From contig NZ_NSDG01000099.1 in assembly GCF_002289345.1 (NCBI RefSeq), positions 50,146 through 114,145 of the forward strand: a stretch of DNA of 64,000 nucleotides, written 5' to 3'. The stretch comes from Pseudoalteromonas sp. HM-SA03 (GTDB lineage Bacteria; Pseudomonadota; Gammaproteobacteria; Enterobacterales; Alteromonadaceae). Within the stretch, counting starts at the first letter, position 1; the number at the start of each line of letters is the position of its first letter. Under the pieces are notes generated by a model that was given only the letters and a program-made list of their open reading frames with translations, did not search any database and was not told the origin of the DNA. Below are positions 1-7,669 of this stretch, piece after piece. The translations under genes and the position numbers were made by a program.

Positions 1-384
1 GCCTTTTTTGATTCTCCGATTAATATGGAGAAAGTGGTGCACTGTGCCCAGCTTGCAGCCATTCATGACGATATCAGCGAAATGCCTATGGGCTATGACA
101 GCCTGATTGGGGACATGGGTTCGAGCTTATCTGGGGGCCAGAAGCAGCGGATCATCTTGGCGCGTGCGCTGTATAAAGATCCTAAGATTCTGTTTATGGA
201 TGAAGCGACTAGCCACCTCGATACGGGGCTGGAAGAGGATATCAATGAAGCCGTATCACGGTTGAAAATTACCCGTGTGATCATTGCACACCGTAAAGAA
301 ACCATCGCCTCGGCAGATCGGGAAATTAAGCTCAAAAAGCCAGAAAAGATGGACGCGGAAATGGAAACGTCTGAGTCTGAATAG
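1..384 (+). CDS. ABC exporter, C-terminal ATPase fragment (5' end outside window)
   Basis: The reading frame is already open at base 1, so this is the last 127 codons of a longer gene. The visible part is the end of an ABC nucleotide-binding domain: signature LSGGQKQR, then Walker B ILFMDEATSHLD, then the switch region VIIAHR. The exporter-type signature and the fused-looking C-terminus fit the bacteriocin/type I secretion ABC exporters (CvaB, LagD, PCAT families). In that group an N-terminal C39 peptidase cuts double-glycine leaders, but that domain lies outside the window. Two precursor peptides with GG leaders sit downstream at 7241-7441 and 13563-13736, so this is the natural exporter and leader peptidase for the locus. 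That role is inferred; a general multidrug or HlyB-like exporter cannot be excluded. Confidence 0.85.
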   Translation, partial: AFFDSPINMEKVVHCAQLAAIHDDISEMPMGYDSLIGDMGSSLSGGQKQRIILARALYKDPKILFMDEATSHLDTGLEEDINEAVSRLKITRVIIAHRKETIASADREIKLKKPEKMDAEMETSESE

Positions 385-388
385 GCGG

Positions 389-420
389 TGGGAGCAGGCC
401 GGTAACAAGCTTGCTCCCGC
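389..420 (+). terminator. Probable intrinsic terminator after the ABC exporter
   Basis: Just after the exporter stop codon, GGGAGCA (390-396) pairs with TGCTCCC (412-418) around a 15-base loop. The stem can be extended by a bulged G. The run of T that follows is weak. The next gene starts 120 bases further on with its own ribosome-binding site, so transcription probably ends or is attenuated here. Confidence 0.5.
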
Positions 421-539
421 TTAGTGTGCTTCAACCGTTTATCACGCTAATTCACCGTTTATCTTCACATTCATCTTTTTGTCGTTTGCTCTCCAATTGG
501 TAGTAGCAAATCGTATGCTACTCATATCTGGAGGGCATA

Positions 540-1730
540 ATGCAAAAACGAATCAACCACTATTTATTATCAGTCATTCTCACCTTGTTAAGTTACTCAT
601 TGAATGCAGCCGTTGAGTTTGATACAACTTGGCGCATGAACATACAAGAGCTTAGTGCCAGTAACAGCCGAATCTTTGATGAAAAAAACGCGACGTTCTG
701 GTTTACTGCTCTCGATGTTAGTACTGAGTTTAATGGGATGAGAGTTGCGGCCACTGCAAACTGGATGGCAATGGCTGGAATGTCTGAACTCGATATAGAC
801 GTTTCTGAGGCTTACTACGATTTCACGTTAGGTGATTGGTTTGCGTCTGTCGGCAAGAAAAAATTGGATTGGGATGTTGGTTATGGCTTTCGACCTCTCG
901 ATATGTTTTCTCCTACCGATTCTCTTGCGGTCTATACCGCAGTGCCGCCTGGCACTTGGATGGCGGTGGGAGATTATTTCACCGAAACCGGTAGTGTCAG
1001 CCTAGTGTGTAATGAAACTACCCCTGATTATTTGGAAAAAGGATTGAAAGTGGCCGCAAGCTTTGGCTGTGGTGGTCGCTATTATCGATACTTTGAGAAT
1101 TTTGAGGCTCAGACCGTTGCGCACTATGACGAGAAATTAGGCGCGAGAGTTGGCGGTAGTGCTGTTACTGTTATCGGTGATAGCATGGAAATCCATGGTT
1201 CATTACTTTGGCAACAAAGGCATAGGGTGCCAGTTTTTGACCTGCGTACACTGCAATCAGACAGCTTTCTTCCTTCGGTTCAAACACAGTGGCAGCGTGG
1301 TAGTCTTCAAGCCTTAATGGGGATCAATTACAGTTTGCGTTTTGGGGTGACGCTAATTGCTGAGTATTGGTACGATGGTCGCGCACCGAGTAATACGCAG
1401 TGGCGCAACTTGATTGCGGCTGCAGATGATAACATAGAAAGCCATCAATTACGGGTAATGCGCGGACACTTTGCAACCCAAAATTTGTTCAGGAATAATC
1501 TGATGCTGCACCTGAGAACAACATTACCGACAGCTTGGCAGCCTACGCTGACTTGGGTTGTAAACCCTAATGATAACAGTATGTTGATTGATGGGAAGCT
1601 ATGCTACAGTGGCTTTAAACATAACCCACTGTGTGGTGGTATTCGGCAGTATGCCGGTGGTAATGAAGCTATCTATGAGCAGCTTAGCTTTGGCAGGACA
1701 TGGTACTTTTCTACGGAACTAAAATTTTAG
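540..1730 (+). CDS. Outer-membrane beta-barrel protein, function unknown
   Basis: A 396-residue protein with a Sec signal peptide (hydrophobic core about residues 8-22, ending near LNAA). It has alternating polar/aromatic strands and a C-terminal strand ending in phenylalanine (STELKF), typical of outer-membrane barrels. The stretch around GKKKLDWDVGYGFRPLDMF recalls DUF1302-like barrel proteins, but I cannot name the family firmly. A clear GGAGG ribosome-binding site precedes the ATG. The stop is one base from the start of the histidine kinase, so the barrel, the sensor and the response regulator are one operon. In this neighbourhood it might be an export channel, a receptor or a sensor partner for the lanthipeptide; these roles are guesses. 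Confidence 0.75.
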   Translation: MQKRINHYLLSVILTLLSYSLNAAVEFDTTWRMNIQELSASNSRIFDEKNATFWFTALDVSTEFNGMRVAATANWMAMAGMSELDIDVSEAYYDFTLGDWFASVGKKKLDWDVGYGFRPLDMFSPTDSLAVYTAVPPGTWMAVGDYFTETGSVSLVCNETTPDYLEKGLKVAASFGCGGRYYRYFENFEAQTVAHYDEKLGARVGGSAVTVIGDSMEIHGSLLWQQRHRVPVFDLRTLQSDSFLPSVQTQWQRGSLQALMGINYSLRFGVTLIAEYWYDGRAPSNTQWRNLIAAADDNIESHQLRVMRGHFATQNLFRNNLMLHLRTTLPTAWQPTLTWVVNPNDNSMLIDGKLCYSGFKHNPLCGGIRQYAGGNEAIYEQLSFGRTWYFSTELKF

Positions 1731-1731
1731 T

Positions 1732-2799
1732 ATGAGTCAAACTGAGGGCGCACCGATTAGTGGTGATAATTGGAAAAAAAATGTTCGATTGGCATTGATA
1801 TGTACATTCATCGGGTTTGCGATTTACGCCATAGGGTGGGCTAAATATCCGATAATTTCGGTGCTCATATCGCTCGGGATTGGTTTTACCATTCGATTAT
1901 CACGAATTTGGCTGGCGACAAATTACCCTAATATGAAGTTGGCTACACAATATTCTGCCGCATTGGCTTTATCATTTTTAGTTTGGGGTGTAACACCTAT
2001 TCTATTAAATGTAATAAAGAATTCAGGTGGTTATGTTGATGACTTACAGCAGTACTTAGGGGTGTTTGTTGTTGGTGGTTTCTTCATGATTGTGGTTAGT
2101 TTTATTTACTACCGCAGTGAGCAAACCGCACAATTAAGACGCGCTCTTTATCAGTTCGAGCTAGACCAAGTACAAAAAGATAAGCTATTACTAGAAACCC
2201 AGCTAAGGCTACTTCAATCTCAGATTGAGCCGCATTTTCTCTTTAACACGCTAGCAAATATCCAAGCATTAATTACGGTTGACGCGAAACAAGCGAGTAA
2301 AATGCTGTCAGCATTAACTGCTTTGTTGAGGCATAGCCTCGACCGGACACATACACAGTGGCTGACACTTGGTCATGAACTCAGATTTAATCAGGCTTAC
2401 TTGGACATACAAAAAATTAGACTAGGCGAGCGTCTGCATATTGAGTACGATGTCATCGATAAAGTTACAGAGGATATTTTGTTTCCGCCAATGTTGCTGC
2501 AACCGATCATAGAAAATGCGGTAACACATGGTATTGAGCAGATTAAATCCGGTGGTATGCTGAAGCTAATAATACGGCGCACTGAGCAGAATGTGATTAT
2601 TGTTGTGTCGAACGATTGTAATATCGGGGGCAGTAAACGAAAGGGCACGAATGTTGGCCTGAAAAACGTGCAACAGCGAATGGAACAGCTTTACGGGGAT
2701 CAAGCTAAGCTGGTTTATGATGATAGCCAAGTGGGACAGGTTCGCGTAACTTTGGAGGTACCCATTAATGTCTCAACGGATAAAAGCGGTAATCGCTGA
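1732..2799 (+). CDS. LytS/YehU-type sensor histidine kinase
   Basis: A 355-residue membrane kinase. Four predicted transmembrane segments lie in the first ~130 residues, followed by a short helical linker. The His_kinase domain carries the phosphoacceptor motif EPHFLFNTLANI (His168). A GHKL ATP-binding domain follows, with PMLLQPIIENAVTHGI as the N box. There is no separate periplasmic sensor domain, so the ligand is probably sensed in the membrane. The start follows the barrel gene by one base, and the end overlaps the LytTR regulator by 32 bases. This pair likely controls the adjacent ABC transporter and lanthipeptide genes, as LytTR systems often do for peptide bacteriocins, but no target is proven here. 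Confidence 0.93.
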   Translation: MSQTEGAPISGDNWKKNVRLALICTFIGFAIYAIGWAKYPIISVLISLGIGFTIRLSRIWLATNYPNMKLATQYSAALALSFLVWGVTPILLNVIKNSGGYVDDLQQYLGVFVVGGFFMIVVSFIYYRSEQTAQLRRALYQFELDQVQKDKLLLETQLRLLQSQIEPHFLFNTLANIQALITVDAKQASKMLSALTALLRHSLDRTHTQWLTLGHELRFNQAYLDIQKIRLGERLHIEYDVIDKVTEDILFPPMLLQPIIENAVTHGIEQIKSGGMLKLIIRRTEQNVIIVVSNDCNIGGSKRKGTNVGLKNVQQRMEQLYGDQAKLVYDDSQVGQVRVTLEVPINVSTDKSGNR

Positions 2800-3556
2800 C
2801 GATGAGCCTATTTTAAGAGCACATTTAAAAATGATGCTGGAAGCCGCCTGGCCAGATCTGGATATTGTTGGTCAAGCTGCGGATGGCGAAGAAGCATTAA
2901 TGCTCGTTGAGGCTTTTTCACCTCAAGTTGTGTTTTTGGACATTAGTATGCCTGGCATAGATGGGTTAGAAGTATCGCGGCAACTGTGTGAACACGCACA
3001 GCCGCCTTATGTTGTTTTTATAACGGCTTATGATGCGCATGCAGTGGTGGCTTTTGAGAACCAAGCGATTGATTATCTATTAAAGCCCATCGAAGAATCT
3101 CGTTTAGAGCGAACTGTCGAACGTCTGCAAAAGCTAGTACTCCAACAATCTCCCGACTTAAACCAAAAAGCTCAACTCAGTGAGATGTTTGAAGAATTGA
3201 TCGGAACCACTCAGGCAGCCGCAACAAGCAGCCACCTGAAATGGATCAAGGCTAGCAAAAATAATGAGCTTCACGTCGTTAACACCTCAGATATTGAGTA
3301 TTTCATTGCTGATAATAAATACACTGAAGTGCATACTGCGACAGATACTTATTTGATAAAAACAGCAGTTACAGCACTGGAAAGTGAGTTAGATCCAGAA
3401 GTGTTTTGGCGTATCCATCGTAATTGCATCGTCAAAGTTGAAAGAATTCAACGTGTTACTAAAGATGAGCTTGGTCATGTTTACATAGACTTAAAAGATA
3501 GCAGTGATAGATTGGCGGTAAGTCGAAAATATCAATCGCTTTTTAAGCAGATGTAA
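2768..3556 (+). CDS. LytTR-family response regulator
   Basis: A 262-residue protein with an N-terminal receiver domain (acidic pair at 11-12, phospho-acceptor Asp58 in VVFLDISMPGIDG, Lys in DYLLKP). The C-terminal LytTR DNA-binding domain spans about residues 155-260 and includes the WRIHRNCIVKVERI segment. The start ATG at 2768 lies inside the kinase gene and is preceded by GGAGG, which supports translational coupling. LytTR proteins bind direct repeats. I looked in the 240 bases downstream for a clear pair of sites and did not find a convincing one. Confidence 0.94.
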   Translation: MSQRIKAVIADDEPILRAHLKMMLEAAWPDLDIVGQAADGEEALMLVEAFSPQVVFLDISMPGIDGLEVSRQLCEHAQPPYVVFITAYDAHAVVAFENQAIDYLLKPIEESRLERTVERLQKLVLQQSPDLNQKAQLSEMFEELIGTTQAAATSSHLKWIKASKNNELHVVNTSDIEYFIADNKYTEVHTATDTYLIKTAVTALESELDPEVFWRIHRNCIVKVERIQRVTKDELGHVYIDLKDSSDRLAVSRKYQSLFKQM

Positions 3557-3796
3557 TATCCTTTCAGATGCTAAAAGTGTGCTCTTTAGCATCTCATATC
3601 TATATATATTCCGCGAATTGAATCATGGATAACGGCGGACCCGATCTTAGATTATTTCAACTTTTAAACTGCACTTCACTTTATCTTTAATATTTACCAT
3701 TTATCCCATCTAAGCGCAGGTTATCACCTCATTTACTGCTATCAGTTTTCTTTTCTTATGATGTTCATATCAACAGAAAAACACAGGGTAATAGTG

Positions 3797-4381
3797 ATGA
3801 CAAACCAATTAATCATAGCAAGTGCAATAACAGCAATGGGCTTCTTAAGCTTAAACGTCGAAGCCTCAAATGCTATTCCTGAGCAGGTAATCGAAGCCTA
3901 CCAAGCGGGGCTACAAGGCTCGCAAGAACAAAATCAATTCGCTTTTAATGCACTAAAAGAAATTAACGAAAAAGCACCAAATCCAGTTGTTCTGGCGATG
4001 CTCGGTAGCACAGAGACAACACAAGCTCGTTATACCAACAAGCCATGGCAGAAAATGCAATATGCTGAAAAGGGGATGGCGAAATTGTCCAAAGCAATCA
4101 AGCAGGCTAAGTCTTTACCTTATTCATTGCAGGCACGAGTCAGTGTAACTGCTGGTTGTACTTTTGCTCAGGTTCCAAAAATGATGAATCGCGCAGAGCA
4201 TGGAAGTTACTTACTGAACAAAGTAATCAATGAAAGTGAGCAGTTTAAACAGTTAGAGCCTGCTTTACAGGTTAGTGCGTACCGTTGTGCAGCAGCTGCA
4301 GCTGAGAAGTTGGATGATGCTGAGCAAGCAAAATCGATGGTGGAGTTGGCACAAAAGCTCCTGTTAGCTAGCACCAAATAA
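3797..4381 (+). CDS. Periplasmic helical (TPR-like) protein upstream of ABC transporter
   Basis: From the ATG at 3797 the product is 194 residues. It starts with a signal peptide (MTNQLIIASAITAMGFLSLNVEA) and continues as an all-helical protein rich in Ala, Glu and Lys, with helix pairs reminiscent of TPR units. An in-frame ATG 13 codons upstream (3758) would put a charged tail before the signal peptide, so I prefer 3797. It lies 16 bases before the ABC ATPase gene and appears to lead that operon. Similar small helical exported proteins accompany FtsX-type transporters. I do not recognise a specific family. Confidence 0.65.
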   Translation: MTNQLIIASAITAMGFLSLNVEASNAIPEQVIEAYQAGLQGSQEQNQFAFNALKEINEKAPNPVVLAMLGSTETTQARYTNKPWQKMQYAEKGMAKLSKAIKQAKSLPYSLQARVSVTAGCTFAQVPKMMNRAEHGSYLLNKVINESEQFKQLEPALQVSAYRCAAAAAEKLDDAEQAKSMVELAQKLLLASTK

Positions 4382-4397
4382 CAACGAGGACGCTTCT

Positions 4398-5093
4398 ATG
4401 CTTCGTTTTGAAAACATTCGAAAATCTTACACAACAGGTGACGTAACTGTCGATGCACTTAAGGGAGTTTCTGCGCATATTCATGCTGGCGAAACCGTTT
4501 CTCTGTGCGGGCCATCGGGTAGTGGAAAATCAACACTACTCAATATCTGTGGATTACTTGATGAGCAGTATCAAGGAGAGATTTGGATTAATGATCGGCC
4601 GATCCCAAAACAGAAAAGCGCATTGACCCAAATTCGAAGAGAAAAACTGGGGTTCATATTTCAACGCTACAACTTAATTCCTGTGATGTCGGTGTTTGAG
4701 AACATCGAATATCCACTGTTGATGGTAAATCTAAATAAGCAGCAAAGAATGGATAGGGTGGTTGAAATTATCCATAAAGTTGGTTTGCAAGATCATATAT
4801 CTAAACGTCCTGACCAGCTTTCTGGTGGTCAACAACAACGTGTCGCGATAGCTCGAGCATTAGTAAAGAAACCTGAATTAGTTATCGCAGATGAGCCCAC
4901 AGCAAATTTGGATACAGCCACAGCGGCCACGGTGATGAGCTTAATGCGTGATCTAGGTAATGACATGGGCACAACGTTTATTGTTGCTACTCATGATCAC
5001 CGGATGACGGAGCGCTGCCATCGAGTATTAAATCTTGCTGATGGGCACATCACAGAACAGTTACAACAAGTAGATAACAGGAGAGCAGGATAA
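4398..5093 (+). CDS. ABC transporter ATPase, LolD/MacB type
   Basis: A 231-residue ATPase with Walker A GPSGSGKST, Q-loop FIFQRYNLIP, signature LSGGQQQR and Walker B LVIADEPTANLD, the usual MacB/LolD pattern. The ribosome-binding site AACGAGGA precedes the ATG. The stop overlaps the permease start (TAATG). With the single-FtsX permease and the LolA-like protein that follow, it makes a LolCDE-like unit that probably extracts a hydrophobic substrate from the inner membrane. Beside lanthipeptide genes the most economical role is self-protection or export, but it could equally serve lipoprotein sorting. Confidence 0.93.
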   Translation: MLRFENIRKSYTTGDVTVDALKGVSAHIHAGETVSLCGPSGSGKSTLLNICGLLDEQYQGEIWINDRPIPKQKSALTQIRREKLGFIFQRYNLIPVMSVFENIEYPLLMVNLNKQQRMDRVVEIIHKVGLQDHISKRPDQLSGGQQQRVAIARALVKKPELVIADEPTANLDTATAATVMSLMRDLGNDMGTTFIVATHDHRMTERCHRVLNLADGHITEQLQQVDNRRAG

Positions 5094-6310
5094 TGCGTTG
5101 GGTTGTATTTGCATTTTTTAACGTACTGAGAAACGGACGACGTTCACTGTTCACAATTTTGGTTGCCGCAGTAGCGGTGGCCGCTATTCTAACGACTAGT
5201 GGATTTGCACTGTTTACCTACCAATCTTTAGCTGAGAAAGCAGCAAGAGATGAAGGTAACTTCATAATTACCCATAAAAAACAACTAGAGCAAGAAGAAG
5301 ATATGCCGTTGCAGTACGGTTTGGCAGATACTGAACTGCTGCAAAATCAATTATTAGAAGATGAAAGGGTAAAGAGTGTTTTACCTCGAATCAACTTTAA
5401 TGGACTCGTTTCAAATGGTGAAAAAAGCTCTATTTTTATTGGGTTAGGAGTTGAGCCAGAAGAGTTTATGGTGAAAGGGCCGTTCTTAACCATGCTATCT
5501 GGTCAGGCATTATCGAGTTTTAGTGACTCTGAAGTCGAGTCACAAATTGTGCTAGGTAAAGACTTAGCTCGGAGTTTAAAAGTGGCTGTTGGTGATTATG
5601 TGACGCTAATGTCGACGACCACAGATGGTGCATTAAATGCCTTAGACTTTCAAGTTCGAGGGATTTATACAACAGGTGTGCCGGACTTAGATAAGCGCCA
5701 GCTATACATTAAACTGAGTGACGCCCAATCTTTACTCTACACCGATAAGGTTAGCTCGCTTTCTGTTTACTTATTTGACTTGGATAATACTCAAAGCGCG
5801 GTTGCGCAATACGAGCCAAGAGTTCCAGCTTTGGCCGTTGTCCCTTGGTGGGAAAGTGCATTTTACTATCAATCAGTTAAAGATTTATATAACCGCATCT
5901 TTGGCCTATTGGGTGGAATTATGGTGTTACTGGTGTTCTTTTCTATCTCAAACACAATGGCGATGACGGTGACTGAGCGCACTAGGGAAATCGGGACGGT
6001 AGCAGCAATGGGATCTTACCAAGGGGAAATCATCCGGAACTTCATTCTTGAGTCCAGCATCATCGGTTTTTTAGGCGCAACAATTGGCATTGCTATCTCG
6101 GCTCTTGTTGCTTGGGGTCTCGTTTATTTGGGGTTAGAAATGCCACCACCTCCAGGCAGTAACCAAGGGTATCCACTTACTATTACGTTTTCATGGGAAA
6201 TTGCGTTGAGTGTAATGTTAACAATGATTTTAGTTTGTGTATTAGCGGCATTCAAAGCGGCATACAAAGGTAGCGCGAAGCCAATCACGGAGGCTCTAAG
6301 CCATGTTTAA
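5093..6310 (+). CDS. ABC transporter permease, FtsX/MacB family
   Basis: A 405-residue permease with one N-terminal transmembrane helix (residues about 18-43), a ~200-residue periplasmic MacB_PCD domain, and a C-terminal FtsX domain of three helices. The conserved coupling segment ERTREIGTVAAMGS lies between the second and third helices. It overlaps the ATPase gene by one base and the LolA-like gene by eight bases, so the three are translated together. With only one permease gene the transporter is probably a homodimer, as in MacB. Confidence 0.92.
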   Translation: MRWVVFAFFNVLRNGRRSLFTILVAAVAVAAILTTSGFALFTYQSLAEKAARDEGNFIITHKKQLEQEEDMPLQYGLADTELLQNQLLEDERVKSVLPRINFNGLVSNGEKSSIFIGLGVEPEEFMVKGPFLTMLSGQALSSFSDSEVESQIVLGKDLARSLKVAVGDYVTLMSTTTDGALNALDFQVRGIYTTGVPDLDKRQLYIKLSDAQSLLYTDKVSSLSVYLFDLDNTQSAVAQYEPRVPALAVVPWWESAFYYQSVKDLYNRIFGLLGGIMVLLVFFSISNTMAMTVTERTREIGTVAAMGSYQGEIIRNFILESSIIGFLGATIGIAISALVAWGLVYLGLEMPPPPGSNQGYPLTITFSWEIALSVMLTMILVCVLAAFKAAYKGSAKPITEALSHV

Positions 6311-7064
6311 TAAACTGACCAAAACTTTACTAACTTTAGCAATGTTAGCGGTTGCCTCATCTAGTGTTTATGCTGCACAGCTTATCAAAATAGATGCACA
6401 AACCGTGTTATCAAAAGTCGATGCATATAGAAATGAGCCAGCTTCGGTGAAGGTATCAGCCACCGTAAAAGCTTTTGATGACGACATTCTTAAGCATACA
6501 AAACAATATGATGTGTATTCATCGTCATCAAAACGTGCGTTGGTGGTTTTTAAATCAGACTCTGAAAAGGGCCAAAAGGTACTGATGAAAGGAAGCAACT
6601 ACTGGATGTTTATGCCCAAAAGTCGCCGTCCAATTCGAATCACCCCGATGCAAAAGCTGCTTGGTGAAGCATCATTAGGTGATATCGCAACTTTGAGTTG
6701 GAGTGAAGAGTATCAAGTTAAAAGCGTTGCGCAAGTTGAAGATGTTATTAAGCTTGAGCTGCAAGCGAATTCAACCAAGCTAAGTTATCAACATATCCTA
6801 CTGGAAATTGGTCAAAAAGATTATTTCCCCAAAAAAGCAGAACTTTATTTGCGCTCAGGTAAACATGCTAAAACAGCATTTTTTGAACGTGGGATCCGCG
6901 ATGACAAAGTCAAAGTGGTAGCAATGACTTTACAAGACAAAGTGCAGAAAGGACAAAAAACTATTATTGCTTATGACGCAGTGCAACAGATTGAAGTGCC
7001 GGATAAATTATTTAATCCACAGATACTGATCCGTAGCGATTTAGACCTGCTACTTACTGATTAG
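6303..7064 (+). CDS. LolA-like outer-membrane lipoprotein-sorting protein
   Basis: A 253-residue periplasmic protein with a signal peptide (MFNKLTKTLLTLAMLAVASSSVYA). The body follows the LolA-like fold of the 'outer membrane lipoprotein-sorting protein' family: regular beta strands, a KGSNYWMFMPKSRRPIRI segment and a PTI-like ending FNPQILIRSDLDLL. It probably carries a hydrophobic cargo handed over by the ABC transporter at 4398-6310. In the lanthipeptide context that cargo could be the peptide itself or a protective lipoprotein; this is inference. Confidence 0.85.
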   Translation: MFNKLTKTLLTLAMLAVASSSVYAAQLIKIDAQTVLSKVDAYRNEPASVKVSATVKAFDDDILKHTKQYDVYSSSSKRALVVFKSDSEKGQKVLMKGSNYWMFMPKSRRPIRITPMQKLLGEASLGDIATLSWSEEYQVKSVAQVEDVIKLELQANSTKLSYQHILLEIGQKDYFPKKAELYLRSGKHAKTAFFERGIRDDKVKVVAMTLQDKVQKGQKTIIAYDAVQQIEVPDKLFNPQILIRSDLDLLLTD

Positions 7065-7072
7065 GAGTTGGG

Positions 7073-7198
7073 GTGGAATTGTCATTAAAGAAAAACCAAA
7101 TTGATATACGGAGACCTCCTGAAAAGCAAGTAAAGATTGTGTCGAGCGCTTTTCTTCGTTGTACGCAATCAGAAAACAGCTTTAAGGACGAGGTATAA
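7073..7198 (+). CDS. Possible small ORF with precursor-like N-terminus (41 aa)
   Basis: A GTG start preceded by TAGGAGT at good spacing opens a 41-codon frame nine bases after the LolA-like stop. The N-terminus reads as ELSLKKNQI after the start, echoing the (K/E)L(S/T)LxKKxIK start of the two lanthipeptide leaders nearby. It lacks the ALS..D, MTPQ and GG parts of those leaders and has a single Cys. It could be a degenerate precursor, a small operon-end peptide or chance. The terminator at 7204-7233 directly follows it. Confidence 0.35.
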   Translation: MELSLKKNQIDIRRPPEKQVKIVSSAFLRCTQSENSFKDEV

Positions 7199-7203
7199 AG
7201 CCG

Positions 7204-7233
7204 AAAAAGAGTAGAGAATTCTCTACTCTTTTT
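7204..7233. terminator. 30-bp perfect palindrome, bidirectional terminator
   Basis: AAAAAGAGTAGAGAA at 7204-7218 is followed immediately by its exact complement at 7219-7233, giving a symmetrical hairpin flanked by A and T runs. It lies between two converging units: the ABC operon (plus strand) and the first precursor gene, whose stop codon is at 7241-7243 (minus strand). It can terminate both. Confidence 0.85.
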
Positions 7234-7240
7234 AGTCAGA

Positions 7241-7441
7241 TTATGGGATCTGGCAGGTGTGTTCACGGCAAGAGTGGTTACGGCCTGTCCAACAATCGCC
7301 ATAGCGATCTGTGAATAAAGAGCCTGCTGGAGAATTAGCCTGAACATCACCGCCAGCAATTTGAGGTGTCATATTCGCTGGAATAGATTTGCTGTCATTT
7401 GAGAGTGCTTTTATGCACTTTTTGTTTAGTGTCAATTTCAT
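7241..7441 (-). CDS. Class I lanthipeptide precursor LanA1 (66 aa)
   Basis: The leader begins MKLTLNKKCIKALSNDSK, continues to MTPQIAGG and ends at the double glycine (residues 30-31). The core is about 35 residues and contains three Cys (DCW, SCRE, HTCQIP) plus several Ser/Thr that could be dehydrated. The start has a good ribosome-binding site (AAGGA, seven bases upstream). The leader is nearly identical to that of the 57-residue ORF at 13563-13736, while the cores differ, which is the usual mark of RiPP precursors sharing one enzyme set. Both end with the shared pattern C-x-x-H-T-C. The gene is divergent from lanC-lanB, so its promoter is in 7442-7669. The ring pattern cannot be read from sequence. 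Confidence 0.88.
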   Translation of the reverse strand: MKLTLNKKCIKALSNDSKSIPANMTPQIAGGDVQANSPAGSLFTDRYGDCWTGRNHSCREHTCQIP

Positions 7442-7641
7442 TCGTTTTTCCTTACTTATTTTGGTTAATAGTAGTTCCTTATTTCAATCCTTTTGCTACA
7501 CGCTTGAACGGGTGTGTACAAAAGTTAAGCTAGTTTTAGTTTGAATAAATGTCAACACTTTGTTTTTTGATGGTGGTCTGTGTATCAAAGTTTGAGTTTG
7601 ACTAAACAAAAGGTTAACTTACCTATGGTGAGTACAAATAT

Positions 7642-7647
7642 TATAAT
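7642..7647 (+). promoter_or_regulatory. Candidate -10 element for lanC-lanB
   Basis: TATAAT lies 22 bases before the lanC start, inside the 228-base divergent region between lanA1 and lanC. No strong -35 hexamer is seen at 17 bases, so an activator may be needed. The region is A+T rich and holds no gene. Confidence 0.35.
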
Positions 7648-7669
7648 CAAAAGTTAAACAAGGATAAGT

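Noticed and set aside
3557-3796. LytTR direct-repeat operator upstream of the ABC operon
   Set aside because: I could not find two matching half-sites at the right spacing by eye.
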